Positions 34,621 to 43,770 of a stretch of 64,000 nucleotides of DNA are shown piece by piece. The notes beneath the pieces were generated by a model that was given only the letters and a program-made list of their open reading frames with translations, was not told where the DNA came from and did not search any database. How positions within the stretch are numbered: the stretch's first letter is position 1; the number at the start of each line of letters is the position of its first letter. The translations under genes and the position numbers were made by a program. Source of the stretch: Aureispira sp. CCB-QB1 (GTDB lineage: Bacteria > Bacteroidota > Bacteroidia > Chitinophagales > Saprospiraceae); contig NZ_JHBV01000035.1 of NCBI RefSeq assembly GCF_000724545.1, forward strand, positions 1 through 64,000. Reading direction: 5' to 3'.

Positions 34621-37260
34621 ATGAAAGCTAGATATTTTAATTTTTCCTCTTTTTTACTATTAGTAACATTATTGGTATTTAGTGCCTGTAAAAAAGAGTT
34701 TGATGAGCCCCCGATTAGCGAGTTGCCAAACTTGACGGCAAATGCTACTATTGCTGATGTGATCGCATTGGCATCAACTTCGCCTGTTGCTTTAGGGAAC
34801 CAAATATTAGAAGCAACTGTAATTGCTGATGATAAATCAGGAAATTTCTACAAGCAATTGGTGATACAAGATTCTACAGCTGGTATTCGCATTGATATTG
34901 ATGCTTTTAGTATTTACAATGATTTTCCAATTGGTCGCAAAGTATGGATCAAGTGTCAGGGCTTATTTGTTTGGCAAGACGGAGATGTGGTTGCTTTGAT
35001 TGGAAGTAGCAATACGAACAATTCTAGAATTCCACAATCAACTTACCGCCAATTTATTATAGGTGGAGCGTACAATCAACCTATGACACCTAAAGTGAAA
35101 ACGTTGGCAACATTGACTTCAGCAGACTACAACACGTTGATTCAGTTGGATAATGTAGAGTTTGCAGACTGTTTTGCAGGAAGTTCTTATGCTTATGCCT
35201 CAACTCAAGAAAGCAAAAACGCAGATTTGACAGAGTGTGCTTCAGGAGGAACTGTTATTGTTAGAAATAGTGGTTTTGCTGATTTTGCAAACGAATTGAT
35301 GCCAACAGGAAATGGTTCTATCATTGCTGTATTCAATTCTTTTAATGGTACTTCTCAATTGTTTATTCGTAATCCTAATGATGTTAGCAGCATGACTGGT
35401 ACACGTTGTGTTTCATTGGCAAACTATACTAGCGTTAGCATCCAAGATTTAAGAGGTCAATTTTCAGGTGCTCCAGCAACCGCTACAGGAAAAATTAGAG
35501 GTATTGTAATTTCTGATCCTAATACAGGACAGTGGCAAAGCCGTAATATGGTGATTCAAGAGCCAAATGGTTCTGGTATTACAGTACGTTTTGATGATGA
35601 TCATAGTTTTGCGTTGGGAGATTACGTAGAAGTGAAAGTAGGAGGAGCAACACTAGAAGAGTTTAATGGCTTGTTGCAAGTTAATAATTTACCATTGTGT
35701 CGTGCTACTGCATTGCCAAACCCTGGAGGACTTGTGATTAATCCACGTGTCGCAACTGTAGCTGATATTACTGCTAATGCCACAGCATGGGAATCTACTT
35801 TGATACAAGTACAAAATGCGAACCTAAACGGAGGAACCACTTATGGTGATTTTGGAATCATGTTGAATGATGCGACGGGTTCTATTGGCTTGTTTAGTGG
35901 TTTTGCTAATTTTGCAAGTGCTCCAATCCCAACAGGAACAGGTACTGTGACGGCTGTTGTAGGTGATTATAATGGTACACAACTAAATATTCGTAACCTT
36001 TCAGACGTGAACATCTCTGGTGGCGGAGGTGGAGGTGGTGGTGGCACCACGCTTAACCAAATTACAATTCAAGATGCTCGTAACTTATTTACAGGAACAG
36101 CGGTAACAGCACCTGATACTACCAAAATCGTTGGGGTAGTAATTTCTGATTTAGTTGGTGGCAACTGGGTAGATCGCAACATGGTTATCCAAGAGCCAAA
36201 CGGTGCTGGTATTACAGTGCGTTTTGATGCTGCACACAATTTTAATCTAGGAGATGAGGTAGAGGTTATTATTTCTCAATTAACAATCGAAGAATTTAAC
36301 GGTTTATTGCAAGTAAATGGTGTGCCAAATGCTAATGCAACAGTATTGTCAACAGGAAATTCAATCACACCACGTGTCGCAACTGTCGCTGACATTACAG
36401 CAAATGCCACAGCATGGGAATCTACTTTAGTACAAGTAATGAATGCTAATCTAAATGGTGGATCTACATATGGTGATTTTGGAATTATGCTAAATGATGC
36501 AACAGGTTCTATCTCTATGTTTAGTGCCTTTTCTAATTTTGCAAGCACTGCTATTCCAACAGGAACAGGAGATGTGACAGGTGTTGTAGGAGATTATAAT
36601 GGAACACAAATTAATATTCGTAACACGTCAGATGTTAATATCTCTGGTGGCGGAGGCGGAGGTCCAACCAACTTCATTACAATAGGCGCTGCACGTGCTT
36701 TGTTTACAGGAAGTTCAACAACGGCACCTGCAACTACTTCTATTGCTGGTATCGTAATTTCTGATAAAGACAATCAAAATATCACAGGAAGAAACTTAGT
36801 GTTGCAACAAACAGGCGGTGCAGGTATTGTTGTTCGTTTTGATGCCAATAATACAACTTTTGCTTTGGGAGATAGTATTACTGTCGATATTTCAGGGGCT
36901 ACAATTTCTGAGTTTAATGGTTTGTTGCAAGTTAGCAATATACCAAATGGTAATGGTGCTGTTGTTTCTAGTGGTAACTCTATTACTCCAAGAGTAGCAA
37001 CCGTAGCAGATGTTTTGGCAAACGCAGAAAATTGGGAATCTACACTAGTTGTTATTAACAGTGCTACGATTTCTGGAGCTTCTACTTACTCTGGAACAAC
37101 TACTGTGACAGATGCAACAGGAAGTATTGATATGTATACTCGTTCTGGGGCTACTTTCTCTACGAATAGTGTTCCTGCTGGTAATGTTAATATTACTGCA
37201 ATTGTATCTCAATTTACAGGTTATCAGATTAACATTCGTAATGCGACAGATGTACAATAA
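34621..37260 (+). CDS. DUF5689 lipoprotein with repeated OB-fold-like units
   Basis: The 879-residue protein has a lipoprotein signal (FSACKK, Cys22). It is built from about four OB-fold-like units of the YhcR/nuclease-associated type. The last three are nearly repeated: MVIQEPNG.GITVRFD, LGD.VEV, EFNGLLQV and PRVATVAD.. blocks recur at about 35548-35770, 36183-36400 and 36800-37010. Gly-rich linkers (about residues 466-474 and 675-681) separate units. DUF5689 proteins accompany TonB receptors and are thought to bind substrate at the cell surface. OB folds of this type occur beside EEP nucleases, and an EEP nuclease is encoded next door. Confidence 0.85.
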   Translation: MKARYFNFSSFLLLVTLLVFSACKKEFDEPPISELPNLTANATIADVIALASTSPVALGNQILEATVIADDKSGNFYKQLVIQDSTAGIRIDIDAFSIYNDFPIGRKVWIKCQGLFVWQDGDVVALIGSSNTNNSRIPQSTYRQFIIGGAYNQPMTPKVKTLATLTSADYNTLIQLDNVEFADCFAGSSYAYASTQESKNADLTECASGGTVIVRNSGFADFANELMPTGNGSIIAVFNSFNGTSQLFIRNPNDVSSMTGTRCVSLANYTSVSIQDLRGQFSGAPATATGKIRGIVISDPNTGQWQSRNMVIQEPNGSGITVRFDDDHSFALGDYVEVKVGGATLEEFNGLLQVNNLPLCRATALPNPGGLVINPRVATVADITANATAWESTLIQVQNANLNGGTTYGDFGIMLNDATGSIGLFSGFANFASAPIPTGTGTVTAVVGDYNGTQLNIRNLSDVNISGGGGGGGGGTTLNQITIQDARNLFTGTAVTAPDTTKIVGVVISDLVGGNWVDRNMVIQEPNGAGITVRFDAAHNFNLGDEVEVIISQLTIEEFNGLLQVNGVPNANATVLSTGNSITPRVATVADITANATAWESTLVQVMNANLNGGSTYGDFGIMLNDATGSISMFSAFSNFASTAIPTGTGDVTGVVGDYNGTQINIRNTSDVNISGGGGGGPTNFITIGAARALFTGSSTTAPATTSIAGIVISDKDNQNITGRNLVLQQTGGAGIVVRFDANNTTFALGDSITVDISGATISEFNGLLQVSNIPNGNGAVVSSGNSITPRVATVADVLANAENWESTLVVINSATISGASTYSGTTTVTDATGSIDMYTRSGATFSTNSVPAGNVNITAIVSQFTGYQINIRNATDVQ

Positions 37261-37296
37261 AAAGAAACCTTAATTGGTTCAAACTATATTAAAGAC

Positions 37297-37332
37297 AGCC
37301 ACTTGACCATATGTGTTGAGTGGCTATTTTTT
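37297..37332 (+). terminator. Terminator after the DUF5689 gene
   Basis: AGCCACT (37297-37303) pairs with AGTGGCT (37319-37325), followed by A and six T. It overlaps the last codons of the convergent WD40 gene. Confidence 0.75.
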
Positions 37333-39030
37333 ATTCCTTAGATTTATTAAAAAATTTTTGTACAACTTTCTTGGGTTATATTCTTCTGTAGGTGCTTTTG
37401 TCTGAATGTATTGTTGCCAAATTTTGTAGGTGTATTCAGTACTAAAGTTATTGACATAGGGCGTAAGTTGATCCATGTAAACCTTCAAATCTGTTTCCCA
37501 AATATTTAGTTGACCATTAGCCGTACCTGTTACCAAATAGTGTCCATTGGGGCTAAAGGCAACCGAAGTTACCCAGTCGGTGTAATTATCCAATACAATA
37601 GGATCAAAGTTAGGATTTAGATAAGGATATAGTGTTTCTTGATTCCCGTACTGTTTAGATGTGTTGATGCTCCATAACGTTGCTGTTTTATCCAGACTGC
37701 CGACAGCCAACCTCGTACCATCAGCATTAAATTCAACATCAGATATGTAGGCTTTGTGGTGCAAAATCTTCTTAGGTAGATAGGTCGAATCTGATTTAGC
37801 TCTGTTGATGTCCCAAATCATTAAGGAACCATCTTGATACCCCGCAGCAAGAAGCGTTTTTTGTGGGTTAAAAGCAATAGCTGTAACACGTTTTCTATTA
37901 TTAGGAATTTTTAACAAAAACTCACGATGAAACTGCTCTAAATTCCAAATCCATATAGTCGCAGAATCACCTGCCCCTGCCAAATATTTTCCATCGGTAG
38001 ATAGGTCCCAAGAAGTTAAACGGTAGGGGATGCTGTCGATGGTCTGTGTAGTTGTATTGGTGCTGTTTTGATAATGTACAATGGTCTCACGAGTCATATT
38101 CCCTTCAGCTATAACAATTCCCTTTTTATTAGATACATACTTTACTGCCCAGATACGATGTCCTTTGGGAATTGCTAATTGGGAATAGGTTTTGCCAGAA
38201 ATAGCATTGGTCGTTAAAATTTTATGACCATCACCAGCACTGATTAATTCTTTTCCATTCGAACTAATATCCAAGGTTCTTGAAACTGTAGGGTTGATCG
38301 CAAGTACTTGAGGTTTGTTCATCGTATCATAACGGGCACTCTTATTTTTATAAATATTTAATTCCCATTTTAATAACAATCCATCCGAACTAAGTGTATA
38401 CATTATTTGATTGCTGCTGTCTATTTTTATCATTCGAATTCGTCCAAGACGAGTAAACCCTTTAGGTGTTTGATTGAGCACATTGAAATTAGGATTATCT
38501 TGGTAGACTGTTTCTAGTCGAAGTAGTGCTTTGTAAACAGCTTCATATACAAAGGGATCGTTCTTTGTGTTTGGATAGGTAGTGCTCAAAAAATGGGCTT
38601 CTTTGGCTAATAGTGCTTGGATGTCTTCATTGTCCACCTTCATAGATTGAATTGCCATAGATTGGGCTAAAGACAACCCTTTGATTGTAAGATTATTTTT
38701 TTGTTTAGAAAGCTCCTGTTGTTGTAACTTTATCTTAGTCGTTAGGCTACTTGCTGTTTCACTAGGATGAAATTTGCTTTCATTCAATCGTTTTTGTTCT
38801 TGTTCTAGTAGTTCTTTTTGTTGGTAATAATTATAAAGGTCATAAAGATAGAGCTCAGGAGAAGTGTGACAGGAGCAAGGAGTTGGGCTATCAGCTAGTA
38901 TTGCAAGTGCTTGAGCTTTGTTTTTTAATGCTATTAAATTGCTGTCTTGTAATGCTGTCCAAGGCTGTTGACCCCATATCGTTGTAGCCATGAAAAAAGC
39001 TATGCATAAGGTTATAAATGGCATAATCAA
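37324..39030 (-). CDS. Exported WD40-repeat protein
   Basis: The 568-residue protein begins with a signal-peptide-like segment (ending IWGQQ). Residues about 60-130 are a Gln/Glu/Lys-rich helical region, and residues about 185-525 form WD40 blades; examples are KYLAGAGDSATIWIWNLEQF, KTLLAAGYQDGSLMIWDINRA, TRLAVGSLDKTATLWSI and HYLVTGTANGQLNIWET. At least five blades are clear, with weaker ones before them, so a full propeller is likely. It is probably a scaffold in the envelope; partners are unknown. A CHAT gene or kinase that often accompanies such proteins is not adjacent. Confidence 0.85.
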   Translation of the reverse strand: MIMPFITLCIAFFMATTIWGQQPWTALQDSNLIALKNKAQALAILADSPTPCSCHTSPELYLYDLYNYYQQKELLEQEQKRLNESKFHPSETASSLTTKIKLQQQELSKQKNNLTIKGLSLAQSMAIQSMKVDNEDIQALLAKEAHFLSTTYPNTKNDPFVYEAVYKALLRLETVYQDNPNFNVLNQTPKGFTRLGRIRMIKIDSSNQIMYTLSSDGLLLKWELNIYKNKSARYDTMNKPQVLAINPTVSRTLDISSNGKELISAGDGHKILTTNAISGKTYSQLAIPKGHRIWAVKYVSNKKGIVIAEGNMTRETIVHYQNSTNTTTQTIDSIPYRLTSWDLSTDGKYLAGAGDSATIWIWNLEQFHREFLLKIPNNRKRVTAIAFNPQKTLLAAGYQDGSLMIWDINRAKSDSTYLPKKILHHKAYISDVEFNADGTRLAVGSLDKTATLWSINTSKQYGNQETLYPYLNPNFDPIVLDNYTDWVTSVAFSPNGHYLVTGTANGQLNIWETDLKVYMDQLTPYVNNFSTEYTYKIWQQYIQTKAPTEEYNPRKLYKNFLINLRNKK

Positions 39031-39273
39031 AAAATTAGGAAAACTGTTGAGTGATTTAGAGTATAAATATAAAGAAAATAGACTGATTTTGTGGAGTTTA
39101 GATTTTAAAGGAGGAGGTCTGTATCAAATTTTTTATAAATTAACAATAGAAATGGTAGAAAAGAGATCGTCTGATTGTATCCAACTTCGATCTTTCTTTA
39201 AACAATTTGGATCTCCCATAAGTTATTAATAAACAGCCCTTGTCTATTATCGAAATTTATAAAAAAACAAACT

Positions 39274-40680
39274 ATGATCAAAGTCAAAATGTATGGAGCC
39301 GACTGGTGTCCTGATTGCCGTCGTGCAAAAAGTTATTTGGAGAAACACCAGATAGAATATGAGTTTATCGATGTAGATATGAATGCAGATGCTACGGCTA
39401 CGGTAGAAAAAATTAATAATGGGAAACGCATCATTCCTACTATTATTGTCGATGAAAAAAGCTATACGAATCCTAGTAACTCAATGCTTGCTTGTGTCTT
39501 GGGAATAAACCCCAAAGGACGTATCTTTTTCTATGGAGCCGATTGGTGTCCTGATTGTCGTCGTGCAAAAGGCTATTTGCAAAGCAACGGAATCAATTAT
39601 CTTTTTATTGACATTGATGCACACGATTGGGCTGTGCAAAAAGTGGAAGAAATCAACGATGGGAAACGAATTATTCCTACGCTCATTTTTAATGGAAGAA
39701 CATATACGAACCCTAGCAATGTAACGTTGAGGGATGTATTAGAAATAGACAAAGAGAAAAAAGACAAAATTTATGATACCATTATCATAGGGGGCGGTGC
39801 CGCAGGACTTACGGCTTCCATTTATGCTCAAAGAGATCGTTTTGATACGTTAATTTTAGAAAAAAAGAATATAGGAGGCAATGCTTTTTTGACAGAGAAA
39901 ATTGAAAATTATCCAGGATTTAAGGATATCTCTGGTCCCGATTTGATGGATCGAATGGAAGATCAAGCGGAAACGTATGGTGCTGATATTAGAACAGGAG
40001 AGGAGGTGACGACAATTGACAAAAAGGGCAACATTTTTCATGTGACCACAGAAATGGGGGAATATTCAGGAAAGACAATTGTACTGGCAACAGGATCGAC
40101 GTATCGAAAATTGGGAATTCCCAACGAAAGTGCGTTGATAGGTTCGGGAGTGCATTTTTGTGCTACTTGTGATGGGGCGTTTTATCGAGGGAAGGAGATT
40201 ATTGTTATTGGTGGAGGAAACTCGGCTTTAGAAGAAGGTATTTTTTTAGCTAAATTTTGCAAGAAAGTAACCATCGTTAACCGTTCAGAAGAATTTTCGG
40301 CTTCCAAAACGTATACAGACAAATTGTCTTCGATGGATAATGTGGTAGCGCTAAAAAATAAAACTTCGGTTGCTTTTGAAAAAACAGAGGATGGTTTGTT
40401 TAAAGGTTTAACAATAAAAGATAATAAAACCGAAGAAGAAGAATTGATTGAAGCCGCAGGTGCTTTTATTTTTATTGGTCTAATTCCTAACACAGATAAT
40501 TTCAAAAACTTGGTGGATATGAATGAAGAAGGCTTTGTTTTGACAAAGAATTTGGGAGAAACATCTGTCAAGGGCATTTTTGCAGCAGGGGATTGTCGAG
40601 AAGGTGCCATTGCACAAGTCGCCGCTGCGACAGGCGAGGGAGTTTTGGCAAGTTATGGTGTTCGAGACTTTTTGAAATAA
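39274..40680 (+). CDS. Tandem glutaredoxin - thioredoxin reductase fusion
   Basis: The 468-residue protein contains two glutaredoxin-like domains in tandem (about 1-78 and 81-158), each with active site WCPDC (Cys12/Cys15 and Cys92/Cys95), a GKRIIPT cis-proline loop and YTNPSN. They are joined to a complete low-molecular-weight thioredoxin reductase (about 165-468) with FAD motif GGGAAG (173-178), redox CATC (296-299) and NADPH motif GGGNSA (313-318). Electrons from NADPH could pass within one chain to both glutaredoxin domains. The two Grx segments are very similar in DNA, so the duplication is probably recent. No signal peptide. Confidence 0.9.
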   Translation: MIKVKMYGADWCPDCRRAKSYLEKHQIEYEFIDVDMNADATATVEKINNGKRIIPTIIVDEKSYTNPSNSMLACVLGINPKGRIFFYGADWCPDCRRAKGYLQSNGINYLFIDIDAHDWAVQKVEEINDGKRIIPTLIFNGRTYTNPSNVTLRDVLEIDKEKKDKIYDTIIIGGGAAGLTASIYAQRDRFDTLILEKKNIGGNAFLTEKIENYPGFKDISGPDLMDRMEDQAETYGADIRTGEEVTTIDKKGNIFHVTTEMGEYSGKTIVLATGSTYRKLGIPNESALIGSGVHFCATCDGAFYRGKEIIVIGGGNSALEEGIFLAKFCKKVTIVNRSEEFSASKTYTDKLSSMDNVVALKNKTSVAFEKTEDGLFKGLTIKDNKTEEEELIEAAGAFIFIGLIPNTDNFKNLVDMNEEGFVLTKNLGETSVKGIFAAGDCREGAIAQVAAATGEGVLASYGVRDFLK

Positions 40681-40696
40681 TAATGTATTATCATTT

Positions 40697-40860
40697 TACA
40701 ATAGTTCGTTGAAACCACGCAGTAGCAATGAAGTTGAATTTTGATCTTGATAGCGAATAAGTTGTGAATTTATTTTTTGCGTTAAAACTTTAATTATCAA
40801 CTGCGCAGCACTCATGCAATACCACGAAGTAGCAGCGTAGCTAACTACTAATTTTAAGAA
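40697..40860. repeat. Two dispersed-repeat halves in one spacer
   Basis: The left part contains AATAGTTCGTTGAAACCACG and CAGTAGCA (40699-40728), the reverse complement of the arm-core junction. The right part (40800-40860) has CAACTGCGCAGCACTCATGC and CCACGAAGTAGCAGCGTAGC followed by TAACTACTAATTTTA. Together they make two partial copies in the same orientation. Confidence 0.6.
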
Positions 40861-40961
40861 ATAATCAATTATATAGCTGTCTAAATTTACTTAGATGGCT
40901 ATTTTTATTGTTGATTAAAAAATGCTCTCAAACTATAAAACAAGGAGCTAGAAAACCATCA

Positions 40962-42161
40962 ATGAAACGAAAAATGAAAAAAGCAATTGAATTAATCGAA
41001 AGAGGAACCATTACCGAATTTAAAACAGCATTTGATAACCCAAAGGATATGATGAATCTGCTGGTAACGGATAGTTTGGGATTGTTTAAAGGAACCTTAC
41101 TGCATTATGCGGTTAATTATAGAAAATTGTCTTTTGTCAAATATTTTGTCCAACTAGGAGCCGATATAGAATCTACATTAGGGACGGGACACAGCCCATT
41201 GTATGAAGCAATCTTATCTAGATCAACAACAATTGCTCAATATTTAATTGATGCAGGAGCCGACAAGCATACCACCAATCAGCAGGGCGAAAATTTATTT
41301 TATGCCATTGTTCAAATGCGGTATGGCGACCGTTCTACGACTAAAGTAAAGTTATTATCTTTTTTAATTGGTTTGGGGTTAGACATCAATGAAAAAAATG
41401 AAGGAGGACGAACTATCTTATTTGAATTAGTAAAGTGGGACGAACCCAAAGTCTTGAATTGTTTGCTATGTCATGGAGCTGATGTGAATATCCAAGATAA
41501 GTATGGTTATACGGCTATGCACGTTGCTGCTGCAAAAGATTGCGTCCAAATTTGTCGATTATTGTTGAAGGCAGGAGGTGCTCTCAATCAGGAAAATCAC
41601 TATGGTTGGACGCCACTAGATATGGCAGTTGTGTGTGACTCTAAATCTACAATAGAATTTTTAGGAGGAGAAAAAGCGGTGCTGTCTGTTAATAATATAG
41701 GTTTAGAAATCTTGCGGCATATCCTTTCTAAAAAGGAACATCAAATAGTACCTCTATTGTCAAAATTAGACGACCCTAATTTGTATGATTACAATCAATT
41801 ATCTTTGTTAAATAGGTTGGTTAGAGAAGAAGCCGTGGTTGTAGTGAAAGAATTCTTAAAGAAAAACGATGTTGAGTTGGAAGGAGCACTAAATATGGCT
41901 TGTTTCAAAGGGAATTATTTGTTAGTCAAACTTTTGTTAAATTATGGAGCAAATCCCAATCAATCAAATAAAAATGGGTCTCCACTTTATAACTTATTGA
42001 TGTTTTCTAAGCTGGATGATAACCTATTAAATATCGTTCAATTACTGTTAGACAACGGCTTAGCTTATGACCCTACAGAAACAAATTTTAGAGGAAATAT
42101 ACTAGACTTAATCCTACAGAAAAAAAGTACAGAATTAAATACAATGTTGGAAATATTATAA
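40962..42161 (+). CDS. Ankyrin-repeat protein
   Basis: The start at 40962 (MKRKMKKAIELIERG) is preferred to a TTG at 40908, since the upstream extension has no similarity to repeat structure and an AGGAG lies 15 nt before the ATG. The 399-residue product consists of ankyrin repeats; clear ones are GTLLHYAVNYRKLSFVKYFV, YGYTAMHVAAAKDCVQICRL, YGWTPLDMAVVCDSKSTIEF and NGSPLYNLLM. It lacks a signal peptide, so it is a cytoplasmic protein-binding scaffold. The EamA gene begins 23 nt after its stop. Confidence 0.85.
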   Translation: MKRKMKKAIELIERGTITEFKTAFDNPKDMMNLLVTDSLGLFKGTLLHYAVNYRKLSFVKYFVQLGADIESTLGTGHSPLYEAILSRSTTIAQYLIDAGADKHTTNQQGENLFYAIVQMRYGDRSTTKVKLLSFLIGLGLDINEKNEGGRTILFELVKWDEPKVLNCLLCHGADVNIQDKYGYTAMHVAAAKDCVQICRLLLKAGGALNQENHYGWTPLDMAVVCDSKSTIEFLGGEKAVLSVNNIGLEILRHILSKKEHQIVPLLSKLDDPNLYDYNQLSLLNRLVREEAVVVVKEFLKKNDVELEGALNMACFKGNYLLVKLLLNYGANPNQSNKNGSPLYNLLMFSKLDDNLLNIVQLLLDNGLAYDPTETNFRGNILDLILQKKSTELNTMLEIL

Positions 42162-42184
42162 ATACCTTTGGGGCAAAAAAGACA

Positions 42185-43141
42185 ATGAATCTGGAAAAAT
42201 TGCGTTCCGATCGCTATTTAATCCCCATCGCTTATTTTTGCATTTATTTTATTTGGGGATCTACTTATTTGGCAACCGATTGGGCTTTTCAATCCTTTCC
42301 GCCCTTTTTTATGACTGCTATTCGATTTATAACAGCAGGATTGATATTGTTATCAATCAGTTATCAAGGCGTAAAGACAGCGACGGTCAAACAACTTAAA
42401 AATGCCGCTTTTTTTGGCATTCTGATTTTGGGCATAGGGTCAGGAGGAACCATGTGGTCTGTTTTGTATTTGGATACAGGAATGGCTTCTTTAATTGTAG
42501 GCTGCGAACCTTTGTTGTTGGTTTTACTATCTTGGCTTTTGGTTGGTCAGCGGGCTAGTTTTCAGAAGTTATTAGGGGTTGGATTGGGAATGATTGGTAT
42601 GTATATTTTGGTTAGCCAAGAGACAATAACAACAAATCCAGATGCTTACAAAGGAATTATTGCTATTTCTATCGCCATTGTAAGTTGGACAATTGGTTCT
42701 ATTTATATTAAGCAGATGGACATGCCTGAATCAAAAGTTGCGAATACCGCCATTCAAATGCTGGCAGCAGGCTTTGTACTATTTATGGTGAGCACGGTTT
42801 TGCAAGAAGATTTAACGACAATTCCAGCACGGTTTACATGGAAATCATTTTTTTCATTATTATACCTTCTGTTTTTTGGTTCTATCATCGCTTATTCTGC
42901 GTTCAACTATTTGTTGTTAAAAGACGACCCTAGAAAGGTTGCTACGGTAACTTATATCAATCCGATTATAGCTTTGGCATTAGGGGCGTATTTGAATGAT
43001 GAGGTGATTACAACCCAATCTGCTTGGGCCGCAACCATTTTGATTTTGGGGGTTGTTTTTATAATTCGAGAAGATAAAGTTGTCACTGCTGCTAGACAGG
43101 TGGAAGTATTGGATTCTGATATATCGGACTTAAAAAGCTAG
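42185..43141 (+). CDS. EamA (DMT superfamily) transporter
   Basis: The 318-residue inner-membrane protein has about ten helices in two EamA halves. The opening FCIYFIWGSTYLATDWAFQS and the mid motif FFMTAIRFITAGLIL are family signatures, as is the second-half ATVTYINPIIALALGAYLNDE. It is predicted to export a small metabolite; substrate cannot be inferred. It follows the ankyrin gene closely and may share its transcript. A long hairpin follows. Confidence 0.9.
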   Translation: MNLEKLRSDRYLIPIAYFCIYFIWGSTYLATDWAFQSFPPFFMTAIRFITAGLILLSISYQGVKTATVKQLKNAAFFGILILGIGSGGTMWSVLYLDTGMASLIVGCEPLLLVLLSWLLVGQRASFQKLLGVGLGMIGMYILVSQETITTNPDAYKGIIAISIAIVSWTIGSIYIKQMDMPESKVANTAIQMLAAGFVLFMVSTVLQEDLTTIPARFTWKSFFSLLYLLFFGSIIAYSAFNYLLLKDDPRKVATVTYINPIIALALGAYLNDEVITTQSAWAATILILGVVFIIREDKVVTAARQVEVLDSDISDLKS

Positions 43142-43149
43142 AAATGTTT

Positions 43150-43193
43150 TCTGCCTCATAGAAAATAGGTATTACTTATTGCTATGAGGCAGA
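43150..43193. terminator. Hairpin between convergent genes
   Basis: Arms 43150-43161 and 43182-43193 are perfectly complementary over 12 bp (TCTGCCTCATAG/CTATGAGGCAGA) around a 20-nt loop. The T-tract is weak in both directions, so it may act as an RNA end or stabiliser. Confidence 0.55.
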
Positions 43194-43207
43194 AGATAAA
43201 GTTAAAG

Positions 43208-43525
43208 TTACTGGTATTTTGTACCATCAAAATATTCATCGTAGGCATCTGGATTGTGATGCGCTAAAATAACAACGGCTATTCCGCCAAAAACTAAACC
43301 CAATTTGAATAGAAAAGAACCAAGAATTCCCATGCTTTCTATCCACACTAGAAACCCTATTTTTAGACCTACAGAGTTAACAATGAGACAAAGTGCTCCT
43401 GTAAAAAACATTAAACAACCAATAAAGGTCCATAAGGTTTTTAAATTAGGGTTCTTTTCAACAGTTGTTGTCGTAAGGTATATTGTTATGGCTAATATAA
43501 AAAAGCCAACAAGTTGCATAATCAT
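43208..43525 (-). CDS. Small membrane protein of unknown function
   Basis: The 105-residue protein has three likely membrane helices (about 2-21, 30-53 and 63-87) and a short acidic C terminus (NPDAYDEYFDGTKYQ). I recognise no family. A convincing minus-strand -7 box (43587-43594) lies 62 nt upstream of the start, which supports expression. Confidence 0.7.
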   Translation of the reverse strand: MIMQLVGFFILAITIYLTTTTVEKNPNLKTLWTFIGCLMFFTGALCLIVNSVGLKIGFLVWIESMGILGSFLFKLGLVFGGIAVVILAHHNPDAYDEYFDGTKYQ

Positions 43526-43586
43526 CTAGTTGTAATTTTATTTTTCTTCTTGTAATGCAAGTCATTTATCTTTGCTATTGTTAATG

Positions 43587-43594
43587 CAAAGATA
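43587..43594 (-). promoter_or_regulatory. Candidate -7 box for the 43525 membrane-protein gene
   Basis: CAAAGATA on the plus strand reads TATCTTTG on the minus strand and is followed by CATTAAC. A plus-strand TATCTTTG also occurs at 43567-43574, so the region is arranged as a divergent promoter pair. Confidence 0.45.
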
Positions 43595-43647
43595 AGGGAT
43601 TATTTGCAAACAATTGCCCATCTATTTAGTATTTTAAACTTTAGCTT

Positions 43648-43655
43648 TATCTTTG
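43648..43655 (+). promoter_or_regulatory. Candidate -7 box for the HMG-CoA-lyase-like gene
   Basis: TATCTTTGTGACTCC is a consensus Bacteroidota -7 element. The start codon at 43771 lies 115 nt downstream. No strong -33 TTTG is seen at the ideal distance. Confidence 0.45.
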
Positions 43656-43770
43656 TGACTCCAAAATAAGTAGAATGCTTGCTTATTAAACAAATTAGAC
43701 GAAAACAGTTGATAAAGGACAATATTCTACCTTAGAATATTGTATAGAAGTCCTAAGGAATATAAACATT

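Noticed and set aside
38990-39229. 79-codon frame overlapping the start of the WD40 gene
   Set aside because: It overlaps the WD40 signal peptide on the opposite strand and resembles no family.
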